Assembly: GCF_016863175.1 (NCBI RefSeq)
Contig: NZ_BOOJ01000052.1
Span: 62,001 to 126,000 of the forward strand
DNA from: Paraplanobispora siamensis
GTDB lineage: Bacteria; Actinomycetota; Actinomycetes; Streptosporangiales; Streptosporangiaceae
Length of the DNA: 64,000 nt
Reading direction: 5' to 3'
This document shows, piece by piece, positions 6,931 to 14,149 of this stretch (within the stretch, counting starts at the first letter, position 1; each line of letters opens with the position of its first letter). Under the pieces are notes generated by a model. It saw only the letters and a program-made list of their open reading frames with translations. It did not search any database and was not told where the DNA came from. The translations under genes were made by a program, and so were the position numbers.

Positions 6931-7986
6931 ATGCCATCCCCATTGAGGAACCCTGACAGCCCCGACTTCCCGCACGGCCAGCCGCATGGGTACGCCAGCG
7001 GCTGCCGCGCCACCTACGCCTGCCCGGCCACGCCGACGTGCATCCAGATCCACCGGGCGCGGGTCGCGGAGCGCAAGCGTGAAGGCGCCGGCGGTTACAG
7101 CGACGTGGCCGCCGTGCAGCAGCGCATCCGCGAACTCCTCCAGGAGGGATGGACGCTCAGTTCCATCTCCCGGGCTGCGGGCCTGAACAAGAACACCGCG
7201 CTCAACGTCATGAAGTCGCGCAGCTGCCACAAGCGCACCGCCGTCCGGATCCTGGCCGTCACCCGCGCGGACCTGCGGGCCGTGGCCGACCACATCCCGG
7301 TGCCCCTGGTGCGCTGGAAATTGGGCAGTTTGCACGCCGCCGGGTTCTCCATCCGGCAGATGGCCGCCAAGCTGGGCTGGTCGGAGGACGCCGTCAGCCA
7401 CGTCATCACGGGCGCCTGCACCCGCGTCGATTCCTTCCGCGCCGACGACATCGACCTGCTGTTTCAGATGTGGGAGGATGCACGGCCGACCGGCCCCATC
7501 GCAACCTGGGCACGGTCCCGCGCCAAGCAGATGGGCTTCTACCCGCCGGACTACTACACCGAAGACGGCCAGCTCATGGACCTGCGGCCCCGCGACGCCC
7601 TGGCGGAGGAGGTGGGGCGGCGCCTGGAGGACCGCGCCCAGGTTGCCACGACCATACTGAAGGTGCTACGGCTGACGCTGCGCTTCCGCATGAACGCTGA
7701 GCAGATCGCCCGGTCGGCGGACATCGACCCCACCCAGGTCTCCCGGATCCGCTCCGCCGCAGGGTTGCAGTTCATCCGCGTGAAGACCTTTGAACCGGGG
7801 GCGACCCGCTCAGTGCTGGCCGACACCCCCCTCAACCACGACCGGGTCCGCAAGATCCTGGCCGTGCTGGATCAGTGGGAGCGCGACACCACCCTGGACC
7901 CGTTCCTGCTGGTGCGTGAAGAGCTGGGGATGCTCAAGTCCCGGCAGTACAACCTGAACCAGCGACGCCTGAAGAAGGCCGCCTGA
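6931..7986 (+). CDS. Helix-turn-helix DNA-binding protein with several HTH segments, 351 aa
   Basis: The ATG follows AGGAGG at ideal spacing. The N-terminus has a short Cys-containing motif (GCRATYACPATPTC) common in actinophage HTH proteins. At least three HTH-like segments are visible: WTLSSISRAAGLNKNTALN (about residue 70), FSIRQMAAKLGWSEDAVSHV (about 145) and MNAEQIARSADIDPTQVSRI (about 260). Several DNA-reading heads fit a sequence-specific regulator and make it a candidate to bind the many GCTAAGTAC sites. That link is inference; a replication or immunity role is also possible. Confidence 0.75.
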   Translation: MPSPLRNPDSPDFPHGQPHGYASGCRATYACPATPTCIQIHRARVAERKREGAGGYSDVAAVQQRIRELLQEGWTLSSISRAAGLNKNTALNVMKSRSCHKRTAVRILAVTRADLRAVADHIPVPLVRWKLGSLHAAGFSIRQMAAKLGWSEDAVSHVITGACTRVDSFRADDIDLLFQMWEDARPTGPIATWARSRAKQMGFYPPDYYTEDGQLMDLRPRDALAEEVGRRLEDRAQVATTILKVLRLTLRFRMNAEQIARSADIDPTQVSRIRSAAGLQFIRVKTFEPGATRSVLADTPLNHDRVRKILAVLDQWERDTTLDPFLLVREELGMLKSRQYNLNQRRLKKAA

Positions 7987-8063
7987 CCCTCCGGAAAGTA
8001 AATAGGTGCGCATGCAACTACATTCGGGTAAGATCCTTTCAGGGATCGAACAGGGGTCCGAAT

Positions 8064-8408
8064 GTGATGAACGTGACCAAGCCCTACAGCCACCAAGCCA
8101 TCGAATGGATCAACGACCTCACCGGGCAGCGGGAATGCCGCGTCTGCCCGCGTCCCATCACCGGCTGGGGACCGACCCTGCGTCACCACGATGAGGCCGT
8201 ACGCCAGGCCACCATCGACCCGGCCCTGACCGACGCCGCCGAAGACGCCGTCCTGGTCGTCACCCGCGCCCTGGAGTCGATGTGGACCGACACCCGGGCC
8301 AACGACCACGACCGGGCCCGCGTCGCCGTCCAGGCCCTCATCGATGTGGGCGCCATCGCCCCACGCCGCCGCTGGAAGATCCGCCGCCTGTTCCGGGCCG
8401 CCGCCTGA
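8064..8408 (+). CDS. Hypothetical protein, 114 aa, Cys pair near N-terminus
   Basis: The frame starts with GTG-ATG; an AGGGG lies upstream. The product has CRVCPRPITGWGP (a possible zinc knuckle), then helices rich in acidic residues (TDAAEDAVLVVTRALESMW), and ends in a basic RRRWKIRRLF tail. No family is recognised. The leader contains GATCC-TTTCAG-GGATC, a different hairpin from the GAGCGA family. Confidence 0.65.
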   Translation: MMNVTKPYSHQAIEWINDLTGQRECRVCPRPITGWGPTLRHHDEAVRQATIDPALTDAAEDAVLVVTRALESMWTDTRANDHDRARVAVQALIDVGAIAPRRRWKIRRLFRAAA

Positions 8409-8437
8409 CCCCGCTGAGGGGAAAGCGGCGGCGGCCC
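8395..8437 (+). terminator. Hairpin at end of 8064 gene
   Basis: GGGCCGCCGCC and GGCGGCGGCCC pair around a loop that includes the stop codon. No T-run follows, so termination is only possible. Confidence 0.35.
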
Positions 8438-8504
8438 CGGCAGCAGCAGGCCACGATAGAACGATGAGCACCCGCCCCGGCAGCCCGCCGCCTACCTGAT
8501 CCCT

Positions 8505-8837
8505 GTGGTCAAGAGGCTGGGCCTGCCGCTGCTGCGCGTCGAAGGCGACTCCGACGCCGCCTGCCTGATGGTGGAACCCGCCGTCGGCAACGAATGGCAG
8601 GTCCTGATCGGCGCCAACGGGGAGATCACGGTGACCTGGCCCGGCGACGGACCGTTCATCACCCAGGGACGGATGAGCACGCCGGACTGGTGCGCCGCCG
8701 CCCTGGAGATGGGCGTGTGCCTGCTGCTGGTCGGCCCGCCGTACGAACCACCAGCCGATGCGACCTTGTCCGATGTGGTGGAGAAGGTATGGGAGGCGGG
8801 CGGCGCCATGGGCATGGTGGCCGCGGTCGCTGCCTGA
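8505..8837 (+). CDS. Hypothetical protein, about 110 aa
   Basis: The product is a compact alpha/beta-looking protein (LRVEGDSDAACLMVEPAVG, EITVTWPGDGPF, MGVCLLLVGPPYEP). GTG at 8505 is the first usual start. The same frame is open a little further upstream (codons for RQPAAYLIP) and looks coding, so a CTG start at 8496 or expression from the short frame beginning at 8464 is possible. Function is unknown. Confidence 0.6.
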   Translation: MVKRLGLPLLRVEGDSDAACLMVEPAVGNEWQVLIGANGEITVTWPGDGPFITQGRMSTPDWCAAALEMGVCLLLVGPPYEPPADATLSDVVEKVWEAGGAMGMVAAVAA

Positions 8838-8860
8838 TCCCGCCAGAACGCCCCCACGAT

Positions 8861-8883
8861 TGTCAACGTGACAGTGGTTGACA
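8861..8883. repeat. Inverted repeat TGTCAAC-N9-GTTGACA
   Basis: A palindromic site lies 24 nt after the 8505 gene. It resembles in sequence the GGTTGTC/GACAACC palindrome at 23126-23145. It may be an operator. Confidence 0.45.
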
Positions 8884-8910
8884 GTCCCCTGGCCCGCCCT
8901 GGTCAGCCCC

Positions 8911-8949
8911 AGATTGTTCAGCGTCATCCGCAGATTGTCTGGCGTCGTT
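8911..8949. repeat. Two tandem imperfect 18 nt direct repeats
   Basis: AGATTGTTCAGCGTCATC and AGATTGTCTGGCGTCGTT are spaced 21 nt, two helical turns, which fits protein binding to one face of DNA. It lies in the 270 nt gap between converging genes. Confidence 0.4.
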
Positions 8950-9065
8950 CGCCAAGCATCGACCCATGGGACGGCATGCGGCATCGTGGACACCGGGTTC
9001 TCTTTGACGACTGCCTGGAGCGAACCTACGCACCACCCGGCCCCTGTTAGCCGCAGGGGCTGACC

Positions 9066-9100
9066 GTTCGGGGTCGGCGGACACGCCGCCGGCCCCGAAC
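9066..9100. terminator. Strong hairpin between converging genes
   Basis: GTTCGGGG and CCCCGAAC flank an inner CGGCG/CGCCG stem. It lies between the ends of the 8505 (+) and 9112 (-) genes, so it probably terminates both directions. Confidence 0.6.
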
Positions 9101-9111
9101 CAGGCCAAGCC

Positions 9112-9642
9112 CTACCGGTCGGGCAGCGACCGCCCCACCAGGTACGGCGGCGGCTCCGGAATCGCGGCCACGCCCGTTTCAATCGCGACCTTGAATTCGG
9201 CCAGGGTGATGTCCAGCGGGCTGGTCGCGTTGTGCCGTACGGCGAAGCCGACCGGCGTGCGCGGATGCACCACCATCTCATGGTGGTACGTCTTGTACTG
9301 CCCGCCCGGCGTCGGAGCGTCATCCCGCGTGGCGGTGGAGTCGTAGCCGGTCGTCAGCGACAGCGGATCCCTGATGAACCGGCCCCGATACTCCGACGAC
9401 TGGCCGGCCTCCCAGAACACGATGCCGATCAGGGACGCCCACCCGGCCACGCACGGCCAGATCAGCCCGGAGCGGGCGTCCGGGTGCAGGCTGACGGTCC
9501 CGTCCGGCTGGGTAGCGGGGTGCATGTTGTGCGGATCCCAGCTCTCAGCCGCCCCGTACGGAAAGCGGACCAGGTGGTAGTCCGGATCGACCGGCACGGT
9601 CTGGGCCTTGGTGACCTTCAGGGAGCACACATACAGCGTCAT
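9112..9642 (-). CDS. Hypothetical protein, 176 aa
   Basis: The ATG at 9642 gives MTLYVCSLKVTKAQTV; a GTG 9 nt upstream is possible. The protein is beta-rich with conserved-looking aromatic segments (DYHLVRFPYGAAESWDPHNM, YKTYHHEMVVHPRTPVGF). No family is recognised. It stands alone on the minus strand, diverging from 9749 and bounded downstream by a strong terminator. Confidence 0.65.
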   Translation of the reverse strand: MTLYVCSLKVTKAQTVPVDPDYHLVRFPYGAAESWDPHNMHPATQPDGTVSLHPDARSGLIWPCVAGWASLIGIVFWEAGQSSEYRGRFIRDPLSLTTGYDSTATRDDAPTPGGQYKTYHHEMVVHPRTPVGFAVRHNATSPLDITLAEFKVAIETGVAAIPEPPPYLVGRSLPDR

Positions 9643-9748
9643 GGCCACCACCGTGACCCCTGGCCATCCCTACCGTCGCCCGCTCAACGCGACCGTCGCC
9701 GATGCCGCGGACGCGCGTCTATGCTCAGGGAGCGCGAAGGAGGCCACG

Positions 9749-10036
9749 ATGGGTGAACAACTGATCGCAGAGACGTTAAGTCGGCCGCCTGCCACCCTCA
9801 CCGACCGGGAGACACTGGCGCTGGCCGCGTTCGCCGTGGCGGCCGACGACATGACCCGTACCTGCGCCCCAGACCTGTCGCCGGGCAGCCAGTTCTTCCA
9901 GTGGCTGCGCATCCCGGCCGGCCACCAGCAGGAGGTCATCCAGGCGCTGATCGACAAGAAGGTGCTGGAGGTGGTGCGCGACGCCGGCCCCTACAGCGCG
10001 GCCGTCTACCGCATCCCGCCCCTGACCGGGCCGTAG
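9749..10036 (+). CDS. Hypothetical protein, 95 aa
   Basis: The ATG follows GAAGGAGG. The product is helical (LTDRETLALAAFAVAADDM) with a C-terminal alpha/beta segment (QEVIQALIDKKVLEVVRDA) resembling small winged-helix-like folds, but no family can be named. It ends 29 nt before the tRNA array on the opposite strand. Confidence 0.65.
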   Translation: MGEQLIAETLSRPPATLTDRETLALAAFAVAADDMTRTCAPDLSPGSQFFQWLRIPAGHQQEVIQALIDKKVLEVVRDAGPYSAAVYRIPPLTGP

Positions 10037-10064
10037 CCATCCCCACAGCGGAAGACACCCCCTG

Positions 10065-10135
10065 TACCCCCGGCCGGACTCGAACCGGCCACACCGACCT
10101 TCGGACGGTCGGCTCAGATCCACCCTGTCGGGGGC
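10065..10135 (-). tRNA. tRNA-Arg(CCG)
   Basis: The acceptor stem GCCCCCG/CGGGGGT pairs, the T-arm CCGG-TTCGAGT-CCGG is present, and the anticodon loop is GTCCGAA on a 6 bp stem. The D-arm is short and weak. Confidence 0.75.
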
Positions 10136-10141
10136 CCGGCT

Positions 10142-10303
10142 CTAGTGGTGGTCGCGGCGGGCGCACACCCACGCCAGCCACCGGCCAGGGATCAGATGGA
10201 CATCGTGCGTACGGCGGTAGCGGGCACAGCGCCGCCCCCACATCGCCGGGCAGTACAGGACGTGCGCGACCGCGTCGACCACCGCCCAGAAGGTGCCTTT
10301 CAC
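10142..10303 (-). CDS. Small basic Cys/Trp protein, 53 aa, between tRNA genes
   Basis: The GTG at 10303 follows a GGAG. The 53 aa product begins MKGTFWAVVDAVAHVLYCPA and continues with an Arg-rich half (WGRRCARYRRTHD), giving a hydrophobic-then-basic profile. Codon use is like its neighbours. It fills the only gap between the tRNA-Arg(CCG) and tRNA-Cys genes. Function is unknown. Confidence 0.5.
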   Translation of the reverse strand: MKGTFWAVVDAVAHVLYCPAMWGRRCARYRRTHDVHLIPGRWLAWVCARRDHH

Positions 10304-10322
10304 CGCATCTCCGATCCGTCGA

Positions 10323-10398
10323 AGCCCAGGGGGGAATCGAACCCCTTGTGGTCACGACCGCTTTGCAGGCGGCCTCCCGCGCCAGCGAGATCCCGGGC
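10323..10398 (-). tRNA. tRNA-Cys(GCA)
   Basis: The acceptor is GCCCGGG/CCTGGGC (one G-U), the anticodon loop CTGCAAA lies on a GCCGC/GCGGT stem, and the T-loop is TTCGATT. Confidence 0.85.
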
Positions 10399-10403
10399 CC
10401 GGG

Positions 10404-10475
10404 TGCCTCCGGCAGGATTCGAACCCGCACACTCCGGCTTAGAAGGCCGGTGCCCATCCCTTGGGCGACGGAGGC
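10404..10475 (-). tRNA. tRNA-Arg(TCT)
   Basis: The acceptor GCCTCCG/CGGAGGC is perfect, the anticodon loop is CTTCTAA on CCGGC/GCCGG, and a T-arm is present. Confidence 0.9.
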
Positions 10476-10476
10476 G

Positions 10477-10556
10477 TGCGTCAGGAGGGATTCGAACCCC
10501 CAGTGCCCGAAGGCCACGGCTTTACAGGCCGCTTGGCAACCGCTGCCAGCTGACGC
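10477..10556 (-). tRNA. tRNA-Tyr(GTA)
   Basis: The acceptor GCGTCAG/CTGACGC is perfect, the anticodon loop is CTGTAAA, and the long variable arm (GGCCTTCGGGCACT) is as expected for bacterial tRNA-Tyr. Confidence 0.92.
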
Positions 10557-10558
10557 GG

Positions 10559-10633
10559 GGTGACCGGCCGGACTTGAACCGGCTTGCGCCCGGGTCACAA
10601 CCGGGCCCCCTCGACCCTTCGGGGTTCGGTCAC
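10559..10633 (-). tRNA. tRNA-His(GTG)
   Basis: The acceptor GTGACCG/CGGTCAC is perfect, the anticodon loop is TTGTGAC on CCCGG/CCGGG, and C73 is present. The base before position 1 is T, so the usual G-1 is not encoded. Confidence 0.88.
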
Positions 10634-10635
10634 AG

Positions 10636-10708
10636 TCGGCCCGGCAGGATTTGAACCCGCACCCACGGTTTGTAAGACCGCTGCTCTCCCAGGTTGAGCT
10701 ACGGGCCG
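10636..10708 (-). tRNA. tRNA-Val(TAC)
   Basis: The acceptor CGGCCCG/CGGGCCG is perfect, the D-arm is canonical, the anticodon loop is CTTACAA and the T-loop is TTCAAAT. It is the last tRNA before a plus-strand protein gene. Confidence 0.9.
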
Positions 10709-10716
10709 GCAAGGCC

Positions 10717-10746
10717 GCGACGTTACCGCCCCCGGCCTGTGATCTT
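10717..10746 (+). promoter_or_regulatory. Late-type promoter motif
   Basis: GCGACGTTA, 14 nt, TGATCTT, then 6 nt to the ATG at 10753. This implies a leaderless transcript. Confidence 0.6.
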
Positions 10747-10752
10747 CTCTGC

Positions 10753-11274
10753 ATGAAGTACGTGAAGCTGCCCATCGTCGTCGACGCTGACCGCTGGTGG
10801 ACCAACGGCGACCACCCCGACGACGGCCTCCCGCCCGCCGGCAAAATCTTGGCGGGGGAGCTCAGCGAAGGGCGGGTGGTGCGCTACTTCAACCGCCCCG
10901 ACGTCCCTGCCGATCAGCGTTGCCGCCACTGCTCCCGCGTGATGGGCGATCACGGCTGGATCGACACGTTGGAGGGCGGGCACATCGTCTGCCCCGGCGA
11001 CTGGATCATCACCGGGGTGCGCGGGGAGCGCTACCGGTGCAAGCCGGAGGTGTTCGCGCAGACCTACCAGGCGCTGGACGATCCGGCCGCCTGGCCCGGC
11101 CAGCCGGTGCGCTGGTGGCGGCGCCTGGCCTGCTGGGTGGCGGGCAACTGCCGGTGGCGGCCGGTACGGCGCCCCGACCCTCACCCCTCCCTCATGGAGC
11201 CGTGGTATCTGCGTTGCACCCGCTGCGGCCGGGAGCAGCTGGTGCCCTCCACTCCGCAGCCAAACAGAAGCTGA
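10753..11274 (+). CDS. Phage protein with PGDWIITGV...Y.CKPEVF motif, 173 aa
   Basis: The motif CPGDWIITGVRGERYRCKPE followed by VFAQTY is typical of a small phage protein family of unknown function found in many siphophages ('PGD.I..G..GE.Y.C.P..F..TY'). An N-terminal strand (KYVKLPIVVDADRW) and a Cys pair (CRHCSRVMGDHGW) precede it, and a second Cys pair (LRCTRCGREQ) ends the protein. The ATG lies 6 nt after a late-type promoter with no ribosome-binding site, so it is probably leaderless. It is transcribed against the surrounding tRNA genes. Confidence 0.78.
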   Translation: MKYVKLPIVVDADRWWTNGDHPDDGLPPAGKILAGELSEGRVVRYFNRPDVPADQRCRHCSRVMGDHGWIDTLEGGHIVCPGDWIITGVRGERYRCKPEVFAQTYQALDDPAAWPGQPVRWWRRLACWVAGNCRWRPVRRPDPHPSLMEPWYLRCTRCGREQLVPSTPQPNRS

Positions 11275-11407
11275 ACCCGGACGCCGGGCTGGGCGGGCTG
11301 TGGTCCCGCCGGCGGCCGTCGTACGCAGCAGTGGAGGTGCGCATCCTCCCGCACGACGGCCGGGATGCCGCCCTGCGCATCCCGGGTTCGGTATCCGGGT
11401 CCAGCAG

Positions 11408-11481
11408 CTCCGACGGCAGGATTCGAACCTGCACCCGAACGGATTAACAATCCGCTGCCCTACCGGTTGGGCGACGCCGGA
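11408..11481 (-). tRNA. tRNA-Asn(GTT)
   Basis: The acceptor is TCCGGCG/CGTCGGA (one G-U), the anticodon loop is TTGTTAA on GCGGA/TCCGT, and G73 is present. Confidence 0.9.
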
Positions 11482-11496
11482 TCGGCGGCCAAGGCC

Positions 11497-11526
11497 GCGC
11501 TGTAAGGGGGCCCGGCGTGATGTCCT
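11497..11526 (+). promoter_or_regulatory. Late-type promoter motif (variant)
   Basis: GCGCTGTAA, 14 nt, ATGTCCT, then 7 nt to the GTG at 11534. The boxes are weaker than in other copies but spacing to the start is exactly that of the leaderless class. Confidence 0.4.
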
Positions 11527-11533
11527 GCCGGGC

Positions 11534-11923
11534 GTGGGTAACGACACGCACCTGCCGTCCCAGGTGGATGACCACCTGGGCTGGTTCGACCGGTTCGCCG
11601 GCGGCGCGGCCCGCTTCGTCTCCCGCGCCACGTTCTTCGCCATGTGCGTGGTGCTGGTGCTGGTGTGGGCGCCGTCGTACTTCCTGTTCGGCGACGTCGA
11701 CACCTGGCAGCTGGTCATCAACACCGCCACCACGATCGTGACGTTCCTGCTGGTGGCGTTGTTGCAGAACAGTCAGCGCCGCGCTGACCAGGCCGTCCAG
11801 CGCAAGCTGAACGCGCTGGCGGTCGCCCTGGCCGACGTGATGGCCGCGGTCGACCGCGACGATGACGCCTCCCGGGCCGAACTGCGCGCCGCGGTGGGCC
11901 TGGAAGACCGGGAGAGTTCCTGA
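11534..11923 (+). CDS. Low-affinity iron permease-like membrane protein (PF04120 type)
   Basis: The product (129 aa) matches the short 'low affinity iron permease' family: an opening WFDRFAGGAARFVSRATFF, a transmembrane helix (FAMCVVLVLVWAPSYFLF), the signature DTWQLVINTATTIVTFLLVA as the second helix, then QNSQRRADQAVQRKLNALAV. The C-terminal 35 residues are charged and predicted cytoplasmic. Family members occur widely in bacteria and are rarely phage-borne; transport has not been shown for most. The GTG start is chosen from its 7 nt distance to a late-type motif. Confidence 0.75.
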   Translation: MGNDTHLPSQVDDHLGWFDRFAGGAARFVSRATFFAMCVVLVLVWAPSYFLFGDVDTWQLVINTATTIVTFLLVALLQNSQRRADQAVQRKLNALAVALADVMAAVDRDDDASRAELRAAVGLEDRESS

Positions 11924-11957
11924 CCACCGCGCCCGCTGCGGGCCACAATGGGGAGCA

Positions 11958-12359
11958 ATGGAAATGGAACACGACGGAACGGAGCCGCGTCTCAGCGCGG
12001 CCGTCCGCGCCTACCTGGAGCGGACCCGCATCACCACCCACGCCCTGTCGCAGCGCTGCATCGACCCGGAGACCGGCGAAGGCTTGCGCGACCAGTGGCT
12101 ACGGCACCTGCTGCAAGGGCGGGTGACCCGCTCCCTGGAGCAGTGGCGGTACCGGGCGCTGGCCGCCGGACTGGGCGTCGACGTCATCACCGTCAAGCGC
12201 CTGGCGGCGGCCCAGTGGATCGGTGTCGACGTCTTGCCCGACACCGGCGCCGACAGCGTCGGCCTGCTGGTTGACATCCCGGCTGGCCTGCCCCCCGCGG
12301 ACCGTCAGGTCGTGTCCGACACCGCCAGCACGCTGGCCCACCGCCTCCTGACGCGGTAG
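11958..12359 (+). CDS. XRE-like helix-turn-helix regulator, 133 aa
   Basis: The ATG follows GGGGAG closely. Residues about 10-80 (VRAYLERTRITTHALSQRC, WLRHLLQGRVTR, YRALAAGLGVDVITVKRLAA) have the helix pattern of a Cro/CI-type domain with an extended turn. The C-terminal part (VGLLVDIPAGLPPADRQVV) resembles extensions seen in Streptomyces-type regulators. Target is unknown; it is one of several HTH proteins that could bind the repeated phage motifs. Confidence 0.6.
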   Translation: MEMEHDGTEPRLSAAVRAYLERTRITTHALSQRCIDPETGEGLRDQWLRHLLQGRVTRSLEQWRYRALAAGLGVDVITVKRLAAAQWIGVDVLPDTGADSVGLLVDIPAGLPPADRQVVSDTASTLAHRLLTR

Positions 12360-12362
12360 CTG

Positions 12363-12722
12363 ATGCTCTGGTTCGGGCCACCGTGGCCACCGGAGATCTG
12401 CTACGACGACGGGGAGCGCTTGGCGGTCGACCGGCGCACATCGGTACCGGCCGGGACACTCTGCGCCGACTGCGACACCCCGATCGGGGACGGTGACCGC
12501 GGCGTGGTCATGCCCCACCTGGTCGGTCTGCCGCCTCCGGGCGGGGCCGTCACCACGCGGGCCGCCTACATCCACATCGAGTGTCAGATGCTGAGCGTCG
12601 TCGGCCCACTGGCCCACGTGCAGGGCTGCTGCCCCGGCACCGGGTTGTGCCAGCGTCCGCAGTTGCCGCGCCGGCAGGAGGCGCTGGAGGTATGGGCGTG
12701 GATGACCCGCCGCGGCGCGTAG
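12363..12722 (+). CDS. Zinc-ribbon-like actinophage protein, 119 aa
   Basis: The product opens LWFGPPWPPEICYDDGERL and contains CADCDTPIGDGDRGVVMPH and a later HIECQML, so Cys-x2-Cys...His-x2-Cys could bind zinc. Proteins with this 'FGPPWP ... CDEPI..GDRG ... H.EC' layout are widespread small proteins of actinobacteriophages with no assigned function. It lies 3 nt after the HTH gene and is probably co-transcribed with it. Confidence 0.72.
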   Translation: MLWFGPPWPPEICYDDGERLAVDRRTSVPAGTLCADCDTPIGDGDRGVVMPHLVGLPPPGGAVTTRAAYIHIECQMLSVVGPLAHVQGCCPGTGLCQRPQLPRRQEALEVWAWMTRRGA

Positions 12723-12723
12723 G

Positions 12724-13200
12724 TCAGGGAGCCGACTCCGCAGCCCAGGCGATGGTCCCGGGCGGGACGGCGCCGTAGGCGTAGACCATCCAGCGGTCGG
12801 CCTCCGGCCGCCAGTGCAGCGTCAAGATGAGCGCCTTGGCCAGGCCGCCCAGCTGTGCCGTGGACATGGGGGCGTCTTCCTCCACTTCGACGAACTTCAC
12901 GAAGCGCACGGTGGGATCACCGTTGGCAGGCACCTCAACCCGGCTGGCCACCCCACGGGTGGCCATGTCGCGGCGCATGTCGTCGAAGTCCCACTGCCCC
13001 CAGCTCTCCGGCGTACACAGGACCTGGAGGTATTCGACGTCGGGCCGGGTGCCGCTGACGACGGCGCTGAAGAACTCCATGGCGATGGCCAAGGGGTTGC
13101 GCGGGTCGCCGAGGTCGCCGTATTCGGCCCGGACCCTCTCCTTGCCCTCATCCCCCACAGGGGTAAGGCGCGCCAGCTCAGGCTGCTGTTCATCGGTCAT
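12724..13200 (-). CDS. Hypothetical protein, 158 aa
   Basis: The start ATG at 13200 gives MTDEQQPELARLTPVG; an ATG at 13230 is an upstream alternative. The protein is acidic, with a helix and strand pattern (NPLAIAMEFFSAVVSG, VEYLQVLCTPESWGQWDF, LILTLHWRPEADRWMVYAYG) that could be an NTF2-like fold, but this is only a suggestion. It lies on the minus strand just upstream of the initiator tRNA in map order and shares its orientation. Confidence 0.55.
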   Translation of the reverse strand: MTDEQQPELARLTPVGDEGKERVRAEYGDLGDPRNPLAIAMEFFSAVVSGTRPDVEYLQVLCTPESWGQWDFDDMRRDMATRGVASRVEVPANGDPTVRFVKFVEVEEDAPMSTAQLGGLAKALILTLHWRPEADRWMVYAYGAVPPGTIAWAAESAP

Positions 13201-13288
13201 GCAGCCAGCGTGAACACCGTGGCGCCGCATATCCCAGCGAACACGCCGCGACCTGCGACTTCTTGCCCCACAAGTGCAGGGGCCGTTG

Positions 13289-13364
13289 TAGCGGCGGTCG
13301 GATTCGAACCGACGATCTCCGGGTTATGAGCCCAGCGGGGACGACCGAACTCCCCTACGCCGCG
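13289..13364 (-). tRNA. Initiator tRNA-fMet(CAT)
   Basis: The anticodon loop CTCATAA sits on a stem ending in three G-C pairs (GGG/CCC), and position 1:72 is an unpaired C:T. Both are hallmarks of bacterial initiator tRNA. The T-arm (GTCGG-TTCGAAT-CCGAC) is also close to fMet tRNAs. Phage-encoded initiators are uncommon. Confidence 0.85.
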
Positions 13365-13376
13365 TCGTGGCCAGCT

Positions 13377-13703
13377 CTACTGCTGGCCGGCCGTACCCAG
13401 GTCCCGCAGACAGGACTGGACATGGCGGTTGGTGACGGCCGCCAGCACGTCGGCCGTCCGCTTGTCGTGCTCATCGTGGGTGAGCTGGCCGACGGCATAG
13501 GCGTCGGCCAGCTGGGCCAGGGCACGCTGGCGGTCCTCATCGGTGGCCCGGGTGTCCAGCCAGCGCTCATAGGCGCTGCGCCGCTGCTTGTCCTGGACCT
13601 GCCGGCGGCGGTGCGCAGCCTGGCGCAGAGCGATGACAGCGGCGCCGATCGCGACCGCCACCACGACAGCGGCGATCAGCACCACGACGACGACCTTGCC
13701 CAT
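13377..13703 (-). CDS. Membrane-anchored DUF1707-like protein, 108 aa
   Basis: An N-terminal membrane helix (VVVVVLIAAVVVAVAIGAAV) is followed by a basic linker (RRRQVQDKQRRSAYERW) and a segment close to the DUF1707/SHOCT-like pattern (LADAYAVGQLTHDEHDKR, TADVLAAVTNRHVQSCLRDL). DUF1707 is an actinobacterial domain of unknown function, which supports an actinobacterial host. The start ATG at 13703 follows GGGGGTGG. It lies between tRNA genes in the same orientation. Confidence 0.72.
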   Translation of the reverse strand: MGKVVVVVLIAAVVVAVAIGAAVIALRQAAHRRRQVQDKQRRSAYERWLDTRATDEDRQRALAQLADAYAVGQLTHDEHDKRTADVLAAVTNRHVQSCLRDLGTAGQQ

Positions 13704-13726
13704 GCCACCCCCGGCGGTTGTCCTGG

Positions 13727-13798
13727 CACCCCCTGCGGGACTCGAACCCGCTGCACGAGATCGAAAGGCTCGTGACCTAACCCATGGTCGAAGGGGGC
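13727..13798 (-). tRNA. tRNA-Glu(TTC)
   Basis: The acceptor is GCCCCCT/AGGGGGT with G73, and the anticodon loop CTTTCGA sits on CGAGC/TCTCG, where the closing pair is mismatched, so the loop may be 9 nt. Confidence 0.82.
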
Positions 13799-13813
13799 TT
13801 GTTCGGTACGGCG

Positions 13814-13884
13814 TAGCCCATGCCGGATTCGAACCGGCGTCACCTGATCGAGAGCCAGGGATCCTGCCACTAGACGAATGGGCC
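13814..13884 (-). tRNA. tRNA-Glu(CTC)
   Basis: The acceptor is GGCCCAT/ATGGGCT, the D-arm is of the Glu/Gln type (TCGTCTAGTGGCAGGAT), and the anticodon loop is CTCTCGA. Confidence 0.85.
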
Positions 13885-13940
13885 ATCCGCGCCGGGCGGC
13901 GCGGTGATCGGCATGACAGACGCGCCACCCGGCGTGCCCC

Positions 13941-13958
13941 ATAGTACAGATACTTAAC
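13941..13958 (-). promoter_or_regulatory. Early-type promoter motif for left part of tRNA array
   Basis: On the minus strand this reads GTTAAGTATCTGTACTAT. It points into the Glu tRNA genes, so it probably drives the 13.9 to 10.0 kb tRNAs. Confidence 0.65.
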
Positions 13959-13983
13959 GGTTCGGCCAGGGACCTGGCCGGTG

Positions 13984-14056
13984 TGCCGCCCAGAGGACTC
14001 GAACCCCTTCACTCCCGGGTAAAAGCCGGGTGCCCGTCCTGTCGGGCGCGGACGGC
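13984..14056 (-). tRNA. tRNA-Lys(TTT)
   Basis: The acceptor is GCCGTCC/GGGCGGC (one T-G), the anticodon loop CTTTTAC lies on CCCGG/CCGGG, and a T-arm is present. Confidence 0.87.
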
Positions 14057-14060
14057 AGCG

Positions 14061-14145
14061 CGGAGAGAGGAGGAGTCGAACCCCTAGCTGTTACGCCTCA
14101 CCGGTTTTCGAGACCGGGGCCGCCCCACCGGCGACGTCACTCTCC
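14061..14145 (-). tRNA. tRNA-Ser(CGA)
   Basis: The acceptor is GGAGAGT/TCTCTCC (inner pair mismatched) with G73, the anticodon loop is CTCGAAA on CCGGT/ACCGG, and the long variable arm is typical of Ser. Confidence 0.87.
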
Positions 14146-14149
14146 AAGG

